A stretch of 59,639 nt of DNA from Lachnospiraceae bacterium UBA938 (GTDB lineage: Bacteria > Bacillota > Clostridia > Lachnospirales > Lachnospiraceae). Positions 25,379-32,584 of the stretch are shown one piece after another. Each line of letters opens with the position of its first letter. The first letter of the stretch is position 1. The notes under the pieces are model-generated. The model did no database searches, was not told the origin of the DNA, and worked only from the letters and a program-made list of their open reading frames with translations. The stretch covers positions 1 through 59,639 of the forward strand of contig DBDG01000044.1 in the NCBI GenBank assembly GCA_002293475.1. The letters are read 5' to 3'. The position numbers and the translations under genes are program-made.

Positions 25379-25966
25379 TTAAGGCACCATAATATTAGGA
25401 TGGGCACTTCCGCCCGCCGCCGCATATGAGGTATCGCCGCCGCCTGTACTGTCAGTTTGGGAAATCGATACTTTCACCTCATTCGTTGCCGTTACTTCAA
25501 CTAGAATATATGAAGCTGTAGAATGGGATGATTTTATCCGTTCTAACAGTAATGCATCTATTGCCATCGTCGTTGTTAAATCCGAATCACTAGCCATTAT
25601 ATTCGCTATCGCCGTACCATCAATTCCCAATATCTCATTCATGATCGCAAACATTGTGGGACATGAGGCTAAACCCTTTGAATACTCATTTCCTCTGTCG
25701 GTTTCCGGACTAAGCGGCACTCCGGCTATGTGTCTGGTTTTATAGCTAGATATTTCATTCGCAGGTACCAAAGGATCCGTAAGCGCCAGCGTAACTGCGG
25801 TTCTGACAGACTCACATAGCTGATAATCTGCCGATATTCTGGTCCTTTCCACATATCTGAGGAGATTGGGCGCGATTATCCCAATCAGGATAGCCATGAT
25901 TGCAATTACAATAATTAACTCTATCAAGGAGAACCCTTGATTATTCAACTCTTTTTGCCTTTGCAT
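25379..25966 (-). CDS. orphan type IV pilin-like protein
   Basis: A 195-residue prepilin-like protein. It has a short basic leader, the prepilin peptidase site QG/FSLIELIIVIAIMAIL with Glu at +5, a hydrophobic helix to about residue 30, then ISADYQLCESVRTAVTLAL and a Gly/Ser/Ala-rich end. Such proteins form pili or pseudopili of secretion or competence systems. No pilus ATPase, platform or prepilin peptidase gene is near it. ATG 25966 follows AAGGG. A near-consensus promoter with an inverted repeat lies upstream and a terminator downstream, so it is a single-gene unit. Confidence 0.88.
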   Translation of the reverse strand: MQRQKELNNQGFSLIELIIVIAIMAILIGIIAPNLLRYVERTRISADYQLCESVRTAVTLALTDPLVPANEISSYKTRHIAGVPLSPETDRGNEYSKGLASCPTMFAIMNEILGIDGTAIANIMASDSDLTTTMAIDALLLERIKSSHSTASYILVEVTATNEVKVSISQTDSTGGGDTSYAAAGGSAHPNIMVP

Positions 25967-26023
25967 ATCTTGTCCCTTCTTCCTTTGTTATTAATATTTA
26001 CTTGCAGCTCCCATATCAAAAAG

Positions 26024-26071
26024 TACTATTATTTTTATTAATAGTATATAAAACAGCTAATGAAATGTCAA
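26024..26071 (-). promoter_or_regulatory. pilin promoter with operator-like inverted repeat
   Basis: On the minus strand TTGACA (26066-26071) and TATACT (26043-26048) are 17 bases apart. Overlapping the -10 and the likely start is an 8-bp inverted repeat, TACTATTA (26024-26031) and TAATAGTA (26039-26046). The placement suggests a repressor site. The same TACTATTA arm occurs in the GntR promoter at 29668. Confidence 0.65.
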
Positions 26072-26108
26072 GCTGAACTGTCAAATTTTACTAACAGTTC
26101 AGCCTGAC
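26067..26108 (-). terminator. 15-bp hairpin after the ABC permease gene
   Basis: The arms at 26067-26081 and 26094-26108 pair over 15 positions with one G-T pair. It follows the permease stop by about 38 bases. The T tract is weak and the distal arm contains the pilin -35, so it may terminate only partly. Confidence 0.55.
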
Positions 26109-26145
26109 TTATTTTATCCGCCCAGCACGATGTCCTGAGTGTCCG

Positions 26146-28374
26146 TCACTCCGTATATTTGGTTGCTTCTTCGACAAATCCGGGCACCTGCCCGGCCAGC
26201 AGACAATAACTATAGCTGCTATAGCCATCTTGATAGGGGTTGGTGCCCGGTTTAAAAAACACCTGCACCTCATATGACTTATCAAACAACTTATCATGCC
26301 ACCAGGAATAGGACATCGGATACAGTGCCTGCGATATTGCTGCCACCTCTTCCGGTGAGTCAAAGCTGGCTGTAACCGTTAAGTGATTCCCCACATACAC
26401 CGAATCATAATAATAATCGCCGCCGCTGTCACGATAGACCGCATCATCATCCGCATCAGCCGGATAATTATAATTATAATTGGTAACCACAATCCGTGCC
26501 ACATCTTCCGGGTTAAGCACTTCATCCCCCATGAAGCCCATATCTTTTAAACAGGCTATTGTCTGGACGCAGTCAGCGTATATGGTGATGTTAAAAGAGT
26601 AACTGGAATACGAATTGCGGTATGAGCCTGCGTTATAATCCTGCCGGTTATCTATCACCAGCCGGCCGACCGTAAGTTCATTGGTCATATCCGTAAAGTT
26701 AATGAATTCCAGGTCACGCCGATAAGCCTCTATCAGCCTGGCGACTTCTTCTTCCGGTATGGCATGGGTGTAGGCTCCCAGACTATACTGGACGAACATA
26801 TCAACCTGGTCATTGCCGGCGAGCCATTCATCAAAATAGTCGGCCTCAACCATAAATGCGCCTTTTCTAAACTCAGCACTGCTGACGATCCGATTGAGAA
26901 TCTCACCCGTTTCCGGATTGTCATGATCAATCCAGATCAATCTTTCCACTTCGCGCCCGTTTTTAAGCCGGTACCGGACAGTATAGTTTTGATCAACGGT
27001 TTCGTATACGGCTTCCATACTTACGCCTGGTACATTGTCAGGCTGTATTTCAGCCAGACGCAGGACCGCCTCTACATCGGTCAGGAACATATGGTCGGCG
27101 ACATATTCATACTCACTCTGAGTCCTATAATCTTTATCAAAATACCATTCATCAGTTCCTAAAGTGACCGCAAAGCTTTCCACTTCATCAGGCTCAGGAA
27201 GATAAGCGTCATATTGCAGCATGTCATACCGGAAGCCAAGGTACAGCAATACTGCCAGCCCGATGCTTAACAGGATATGTTTTTTCCGGCGGAGACAGGC
27301 TTTAATATCAAATTCATAAACCACTTCAATAAAAGCGCAGCCAATGGCCGATGCCGCCACAAGGGTAAACGCGATAAACCAAGGACTGCCGGGGGCATCA
27401 GAAGCCCGGCCTAAAATAGTATAGCCATAGCCTGAAATCATATCCTGTATCAGGATCGCTGCCGCCAAAGCAGCCGGAACTGTTAAGGCAACCTTGACGA
27501 CCGGCTTGGTGACCGCAAATGTCATAGCCCTGCCCGCCGCTTCCGACGGCCGTTTCTGATACAAAAGATAAGCGACGGCTAAAAACATGATGGCCATAAG
27601 CAGCAGGCTTCCCGCCGGTGCGGCAATGCCAGCCCAGCTCAAGTTATCATATTGAAAATATGTCCAATATGGCGACAGCCACATCTGCTGCATATCCCGG
27701 CCCAAGCCGTAGTTCGGATACTTATTAAAGAAAGTCGTCATATACATCCGCAACAGCAGCCGGAATCCATATTCATAGGCCTGTAAGACCAAGACCGCAA
27801 ATAGTGTAATCACGATATGGCCGGTCAGCATTACGGCAATGACCGTCAGATTATACAGACTGATATATAAAATCAGGGTCGATGCATAAATCATGCATAT
27901 CTTGTTAAACATTGCCGCGTTCATCAGTCCCTGTGTCGCTGCGACCAAGATACCGCCCAAGATAGCCGTCAGGCTGGGAATCAGGTAAATCAGGATGCCG
28001 TTCAGCCAGATAACAACAAATCTCCGACTCTTTTTCACCGGCAGACTGTGATAAAGATCTACCTGCTTCCTGCTATACAAATAGGCAAAACCTTGGATGG
28101 CACCCAAAACAGCCAAAACGGAAGCTGCCAGACAGAGAAAGCTATTCGACGCCAAAAATCCGGCCACAACATCCATCAAGACCTGCCGCTTATCCTGGTC
28201 GCTCAGCTGACGGCTCAGTTCAGCGCCGCCCAGATAATTGTTTTCGCTGATAATCGTCAGCGCGCTGCCGGCTACATAGTAAAGCAGGAAAACCAGCCAT
28301 GAGACCAGCCAGAGCCAGACCCTTCTTTTATTATTTTCCTTCAAGTCAACCCAGAATGAGTTTTTTGATGTCAT
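26146..28374 (-). CDS. ABC transporter permease with large extracytoplasmic domain
   Basis: About 742 residues. Eight or so membrane helices occupy the first 370 residues (including KKSRRFVVIWLNGILIYLIPSL cut by a short loop), another helix lies near 370-390, and a soluble domain of about 350 residues follows. That domain is rich in Tyr, Asp and Asn (YNYNYPADADDD). The layout fits ABC-2 type permeases paired with YtrB-like ATPases in Clostridia. The start is ATG 28374, nine bases after GGAGG, overlapping the ATPase end by 29 bases. Export of a peptide or envelope-active compound is likely, but the substrate is unknown. Confidence 0.83.
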   Translation of the reverse strand: MTSKNSFWVDLKENNKRRVWLWLVSWLVFLLYYVAGSALTIISENNYLGGAELSRQLSDQDKRQVLMDVVAGFLASNSFLCLAASVLAVLGAIQGFAYLYSRKQVDLYHSLPVKKSRRFVVIWLNGILIYLIPSLTAILGGILVAATQGLMNAAMFNKICMIYASTLILYISLYNLTVIAVMLTGHIVITLFAVLVLQAYEYGFRLLLRMYMTTFFNKYPNYGLGRDMQQMWLSPYWTYFQYDNLSWAGIAAPAGSLLLMAIMFLAVAYLLYQKRPSEAAGRAMTFAVTKPVVKVALTVPAALAAAILIQDMISGYGYTILGRASDAPGSPWFIAFTLVAASAIGCAFIEVVYEFDIKACLRRKKHILLSIGLAVLLYLGFRYDMLQYDAYLPEPDEVESFAVTLGTDEWYFDKDYRTQSEYEYVADHMFLTDVEAVLRLAEIQPDNVPGVSMEAVYETVDQNYTVRYRLKNGREVERLIWIDHDNPETGEILNRIVSSAEFRKGAFMVEADYFDEWLAGNDQVDMFVQYSLGAYTHAIPEEEVARLIEAYRRDLEFINFTDMTNELTVGRLVIDNRQDYNAGSYRNSYSSYSFNITIYADCVQTIACLKDMGFMGDEVLNPEDVARIVVTNYNYNYPADADDDAVYRDSGGDYYYDSVYVGNHLTVTASFDSPEEVAAISQALYPMSYSWWHDKLFDKSYEVQVFFKPGTNPYQDGYSSYSYCLLAGQVPGFVEEATKYTE

Positions 28375-29251
28375 AACCAGCCACCTCCGTTTCACTGATA
28401 AATATCTCTTCTAAAGAAAGCGGTATGGACTCAAAGAATACGGTGCTGACAGTGGCAAACACCGCCATGACCTCCTCTCTGCTGCCGCGTACCGTCAATA
28501 CGCTGAGGGAACCTCTTTTTTCGTTCCTCATGATATTCAGACCCTCCAACGCCCTGACTTCATCCTCGGCGCTGGCAAAAACACACTGGATCTTCTGGAT
28601 GTTATACTTGATGTCTTCCATATCCCGGGACAGCAGGACGCCGCCTTTATGCAGGAGCCCCACATGATCACAGATATCCTCCAGCTCCCGCAGATTGTGG
28701 GAAGCTACGATGGGAGTCAGACCCCGCTTTTCCATCTCGCTGGCAAAGATGCTTTTCGCCCCTTGGCGCATCACCGGATCCAAGCCGTCAAAAGTCTCGT
28801 CGCAAAGCAAGTACTTGGTGCCGGAACAGATGCCGCAGATAAGCGCCAGCTGCTTTTTCATGCCCTTGGAATACGTATTGATCCTTCGCTTCTTGTCCAG
28901 CTGGAAATGGCTCAGATACGTATAAAAATCGGTCCGCATAAACTGATCAAAAACACTGCTGTAGAACTGCTCCATATCCGCGGCCGTACTGTTGGGGAAA
29001 AAGTATGGTTCGTCGGCAATAAAAAATATTTTCTTCTTTACGTCTACATTGTCATAAACCGGCAGACTGTCTACGATGATTTCTCCGCTGTCGGCCTTTA
29101 ATACGCCTGCCAGCATCCTCAGGATCGTGCTTTTCCCTGCCCCGTTGGTGCCGATCAGGCCAAATACTATGTTCTCTTTCATGGTGATACTGATATTATC
29201 CACTGCCTTGATTCTGTCAAACGACTTGCTGATATTCCTTATTTCAATCAT
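28346..29251 (-). CDS. ABC transporter ATP-binding protein (YtrB-like)
   Basis: A 301-residue cytoplasmic ATPase with Walker A GTNGAGKST, a signature region NTYSKGMKKQLALI (SKGMK in place of LSGGQ, usual for this group) and Walker B YLLCDETFDGLDP with the catalytic Glu. The H-loop is in VASHNLRELE. The ATG overlaps the GntR stop as ATGA, so regulator, ATPase and permease form one translationally coupled unit. It powers the permease encoded next. Confidence 0.94.
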   Translation of the reverse strand: MIEIRNISKSFDRIKAVDNISITMKENIVFGLIGTNGAGKSTILRMLAGVLKADSGEIIVDSLPVYDNVDVKKKIFFIADEPYFFPNSTAADMEQFYSSVFDQFMRTDFYTYLSHFQLDKKRRINTYSKGMKKQLALICGICSGTKYLLCDETFDGLDPVMRQGAKSIFASEMEKRGLTPIVASHNLRELEDICDHVGLLHKGGVLLSRDMEDIKYNIQKIQCVFASAEDEVRALEGLNIMRNEKRGSLSVLTVRGSREEVMAVFATVSTVFFESIPLSLEEIFISETEVAGYDIKKLILG

Positions 29252-29610
29252 TCTTTCCTCCCATCCGCCATAAAGTCAAACAGCTCTTCCCGAGGAATGC
29301 CAATCTCGGCTGCTTCCTGGCATATATTCTGTATCTGTGTGCGGATTTCTGCTTTTTTCTTTTCCAATAGCTTATCATTGTAGGCAACAAAATTGCCTCT
29401 GCCCTTGACGGCATAGATAAAGCCCTGGCGTTCCAGCTCGGCATAGGCTTTCTGGATGGTGTTGGGATTGATGGACAGCTCCATGGCCAGCGACCTGACT
29501 GAAGGCATCTGTTCGTCAGTCTTTAAGATGCCGCGCAGGATCAACTGCTGGAACCTATCCACTATCTGTTCATAGATAGGCCTGGTATCCTTATAGTCTA
29601 TGATTATCAT
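29248..29610 (-). CDS. GntR-family (YtrA-type) transcriptional regulator
   Basis: A 120-residue protein with an N-terminal winged helix (PIYEQIVDRFQQLILRG, then MPSVRSLAMELSINPNTIQK and AYAELERQGFIY) and only about 45 further residues. This short effector region is typical of the YtrA subfamily, which usually represses its own ABC transporter operon. AAAGGAG lies upstream of ATG 29610. A promoter with an overlapping imperfect palindrome lies about 60 bases upstream. Confidence 0.94.
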   Translation of the reverse strand: MIIIDYKDTRPIYEQIVDRFQQLILRGILKTDEQMPSVRSLAMELSINPNTIQKAYAELERQGFIYAVKGRGNFVAYNDKLLEKKKAEIRTQIQNICQEAAEIGIPREELFDFMADGRKE

Positions 29611-29667
29611 GTGGCTCCTTTCTGTTAGTAATGTCTACGGCGCAAGACTTCGAAGCTTCGTCTCAGC

Positions 29668-29721
29668 GTGTACTATTACTCTTAATACACCGATAGTAAC
29701 ATGTTCCTGCAATGCCGTCAA
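29668..29721 (-). promoter_or_regulatory. promoter and probable operator of the GntR-ABC operon
   Basis: On the minus strand TTGACG (29716-29721) and TACTAT (29693-29698) are 17 bases apart. Directly downstream, 29668-29690 is an imperfect palindrome that begins GTGTA and ends TACAC. It covers the expected transcription start, a usual place for autorepression by YtrA-type proteins. Confidence 0.7.
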
Positions 29722-29765
29722 CCGTAACCGCCATATTAATTAAATCTTAATACTTCCTAGCATTA

Positions 29766-30464
29766 CTAAAGACCGAGAAGGGTAAAAATCGGACGGATTA
29801 TCATGGGCATAAAGATCGCCGGGACGTAATTCATCACGCGCAGCTTGGTAATGCCGAGCATGTTTAATGCCAGCCCCATGATGATCACGGAACCGACACA
29901 GGTCATCTCATTGATCACCGAATCCGTAAGAAAAGGGGCGACCCACTGCGAAAGGAGCGTAATGCTGCCTTGGTAGAGAAATACAAAACCGGCCGCAAAC
30001 ATAACACCGATGCCCAAGGTGGAAGCAAAGATGGCGGCGGCCACAAAATCAAGCATTGATTTATTATAAAGCATTTCATGGACTCCCTGCAGACCGCTCT
30101 GCAGCGAGCCGACGATGGCCAAAGCTCCGACACAGAACAACAGGCTTGCCGTTACAAAGCCTTCGGCAATAGAGGCGCGGCCGGTGCCTTGGCCGGCAAA
30201 ACGGCTTTCCAGACGCTTCCCGAGGCGGTTGATCTTGTCCTCTAGGTCAAGGGCTTCGCCGATGACGGTACCGATGACAATGGACAGGATCAGAATCAGT
30301 GTATTTTCCCCTTGCAACGAACCGCTGATGCCGAGGAAAAGGGTACAGAGCCCCAGACCTTTCATCAAGGCATCAGCCATTTTCTCGGGCAGTCCTTTTT
30401 TAAGTAGCATACCGATGGCGGCACCGATGACGACCGCCCCCGTATTTACTATCGTTCCAAGCAT
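29766..30464 (-). CDS. DUF554-family membrane protein
   Basis: A 232-residue polytopic protein with about seven helices. MLGTIVNTGAVVIGAAIGMLLKKG cut at its loop, then GEALDLEDKINRLGKRLE and GLALNMLGITKLRVMNYVPA near the end, match the DUF554 (YdfK-like) family, whose role is unknown. The start is ATG 30464, four bases after GGAGG; the frame is open to 30476. It follows gpmI by 44 bases on the same strand. Confidence 0.85.
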   Translation of the reverse strand: MLGTIVNTGAVVIGAAIGMLLKKGLPEKMADALMKGLGLCTLFLGISGSLQGENTLILILSIVIGTVIGEALDLEDKINRLGKRLESRFAGQGTGRASIAEGFVTASLLFCVGALAIVGSLQSGLQGVHEMLYNKSMLDFVAAAIFASTLGIGVMFAAGFVFLYQGSITLLSQWVAPFLTDSVINEMTCVGSVIIMGLALNMLGITKLRVMNYVPAIFMPMIIRPIFTLLGL

Positions 30465-30508
30465 GTTTCCTCCCATGCGTAGCTTGTATAGCTGATGCTA
30501 CAGTTTCT

Positions 30509-32056
30509 TTAGCAAGAGTGATTTAGTAAGAGTGATTTTCCGGTCATTTCCGGCGGCTGTTCTTTTCCCAGCATCTGAATGACGGTGGGAATGATGTCAG
30601 CCAGGCAACCGCCTTCCCGCAAGACATAAGCAGGGTCGTAGTTGACTAAGATGAAAGGGACCGGATTGGTCGTATGGGCGGTAAATGGCTCGCCGGTCAC
30701 ATAATCAACCAGCTGTTCCGCATTGCCATGGTCGGCGCAGATGAACATGGCGCCGCCGGTCTCCCTGACCGCCTCTACCGCTCTGCCGATACACTGATCC
30801 ACTGCTTCTACCGCTTTGACGGCGGCCGCTTCCACGCCGGTATGGCCGACCATATCCGGATTGGCAAAATTAATGACGATAACGTCGTAAAGGTCGGCTT
30901 TAATGGCCTCGACCAGCTTATCGCATACCTCATAAGCGCTCATCTGTGGCTTCAGGTCATAAGTAGGAACATCTTTGGGAGAATTGACCAGAATACGGGT
31001 TTCTCCCTTATTAGGCTCTTCTATGCCGCCGTTAAAGAAAAAGGTGACATGGGCGTATTTTTCCGTTTCGGCGATCCTGGCCTGCGTCATACCGTTAGCC
31101 GCCAGCCATTCCCCAAAGGTATTGGTGATGCCAATCTTGTGGAAAGCCACCTCTTTATTCGGTATCGTCGGATCATAATCCGCAAAGCAGACATAGGTGA
31201 TGTCAAGGCGGCGCCCGCGTTCAAAACCCTTAAAATCATCATCACAGAAGCTTCTCGTAATTTCCCTGGCACGGTCGGGACGGAAGTTATAGAAAATAAC
31301 CGCATCCTGATCCTTGATGAGAGCAACCGGACGGTCGTCTTGTAGCACTACTGTAGGTTTCACGAATTCATCGGTTTCGCCCCGGTCATAGGAAGCCTGG
31401 ATGCCTGCCGGACCGCTTTCAGCCGTCAGACCCTCGCCTTTGGTCAGGGCATCATAGGCGATCTTGACCCGGTCATAATTATTATCCCGGTCCATTGCAT
31501 AGTAACGTCCCATCACACTGGCCACCTGACCCGTTCCGATTTCGCGCATCTTAGCTTCCAGTTCTTCCACATAATCCTTCCCGCTAGACGGCGGGGTGTC
31601 CCGTCCGTCCAGAAAGCAGTGGACATAAACTTTCGACAGGCCGTTTCTTTTCGCCAGCTCCAACAGCCCATATATATGCGTATTGTGGCTGTGCACGCCG
31701 CCATCCGACACCAAGCCGAATAAATGAAGCGCCGAATCCTTTTCCTTACACATATTAACTGCTTTGAGCAGCGCCGAATTGTCAAAAAAAGTACCGTCCG
31801 CTATCTCTTTGGTGATACGGGTCAGTTCCTGATAAACAATCCGCCCGGCGCCGATATTCAGATGTCCGACCTCAGAATTACCCATCTGGCCTTCCGGCAG
31901 GCCGACTGCCATACCGCTGGCATTCCCCCGCACAAAGGGGCAGGTTGCCATCAGCTCGTCCATCACCGGGGTGTTGGCTTCAGCCACCGCATTGCCCTTG
32001 GTTTTTTCATTCAGTCCGTATCCATCCAATATCATTAACACAGTCGGTTTTTTCAT
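30509..32056 (-). CDS. gpmI: 2,3-bisphosphoglycerate-independent phosphoglycerate mutase
   Basis: A manganese-dependent, alkaline phosphatase-type mutase of 515 residues that interconverts 3- and 2-phosphoglycerate. The N-terminus VLMILDGYGLN has the metal-binding Asp, GNSEVGHLNIGAGR carries the catalytic Ser, FLDGRDTPP and RYYAMDRDNN follow, and ADHGNAEQ and AHTTNPVPF hold C-terminal metal ligands. The start is ATG 32056 behind AAAGGA; the frame is open to 32194 but that extension is not family-like. It stands apart from gap-pgk-tpiA and from eno. Confidence 0.97.
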   Translation of the reverse strand: MKKPTVLMILDGYGLNEKTKGNAVAEANTPVMDELMATCPFVRGNASGMAVGLPEGQMGNSEVGHLNIGAGRIVYQELTRITKEIADGTFFDNSALLKAVNMCKEKDSALHLFGLVSDGGVHSHNTHIYGLLELAKRNGLSKVYVHCFLDGRDTPPSSGKDYVEELEAKMREIGTGQVASVMGRYYAMDRDNNYDRVKIAYDALTKGEGLTAESGPAGIQASYDRGETDEFVKPTVVLQDDRPVALIKDQDAVIFYNFRPDRAREITRSFCDDDFKGFERGRRLDITYVCFADYDPTIPNKEVAFHKIGITNTFGEWLAANGMTQARIAETEKYAHVTFFFNGGIEEPNKGETRILVNSPKDVPTYDLKPQMSAYEVCDKLVEAIKADLYDVIVINFANPDMVGHTGVEAAAVKAVEAVDQCIGRAVEAVRETGGAMFICADHGNAEQLVDYVTGEPFTAHTTNPVPFILVNYDPAYVLREGGCLADIIPTVIQMLGKEQPPEMTGKSLLLNHSC

Positions 32057-32281
32057 CTTGTCTTTCCTTTCAGGATCAGCCGGCAATATGCCGCCGCAAT
32101 TTGCTTTCTTACGAATTATACACGCTTTCCGCGGAATACGCAAGCCACAACCTGCGGACATTCTACCGTAATCTTTGCCATCGTTACTGTTCACTGCCTA
32201 GCCGGAGTGCATTAAATGGCTGCTCCACATAACTTGCCATCAGCTGACTGGCTTAAGCGGTCAATTCATCCAAAAATTCTA

Positions 32282-32310
32282 TTGACAAACTATGAAATGT
32301 GGCGTATCTT
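32282..32310 (+). promoter_or_regulatory. promoter of the exporter leader transcript
   Basis: TTGACA (32282-32287) and TATCTT (32305-32310) are 17 bases apart on the plus strand. The start would fall near 32317, giving a leader of about 265 bases before the first ABC gene. Confidence 0.72.
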
Positions 32311-32353
32311 ATTTTTGTACCCATCAACAGAGTCAAGAAGGAGGCCAGAGGCT

Positions 32354-32449
32354 ATGTCAAGCGGACAAGTTTTTTTATACGGTTCATATTTCCCCAAAAC
32401 ATACCCCACGCATAGAAGCAGAATTACCTCCCGGATTCCGCATTACTGA
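32354..32449 (+). CDS. 31-residue putative leader peptide
   Basis: A short frame of 31 codons with an excellent ribosome site: AAGGAGG ends nine bases before ATG 32354. It begins MSSGQVFLYGSYFPKTYP, ends SRITSRIPHY and stops at TGA. It has no signal peptide or known domain. It lies about 37 bases after the start point of a near-consensus promoter, and a terminator hairpin begins 49 bases after its stop, before a drug-exporter-type ABC pair. This matches the layout of attenuation leader peptides; a free-standing small protein is the alternative. Confidence 0.68.
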   Translation: MSSGQVFLYGSYFPKTYPTHRSRITSRIPHY

Positions 32450-32498
32450 TACGGTCACCTGTTTATAGGAACAGATATCGATACAAGTCGCATGAAAT

Positions 32499-32527
32499 CC
32501 GCTGTGGTATGCCATAGTGGTTTTTTA
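32499..32527 (+). terminator. leader terminator (attenuator) before the ABC exporter
   Basis: CCGCTGTGG (32499-32507) pairs with CCATAGTGG (32512-32520) over nine positions with two G-T pairs around loop TATG, then TTTTTTATT. It stands between the leader frame and the first ABC gene, so readthrough would be needed for exporter expression. Confidence 0.8.
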
Positions 32528-32584
32528 TTACAAAATTTTGTGTAGTTTTATGTCTACGTCGCGCAAGACAGGAGTGCCTAACAT

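Noticed and set aside
30674..31345. A 223-codon plus-strand frame
   Set aside because: It is antisense to gpmI and has no ribosome site or recognisable domain.
32216..32353. A longer version of the leader frame starting at 32216
   Set aside because: It would start upstream of the promoter at 32282. The ATG at 32354 has the only strong ribosome site.
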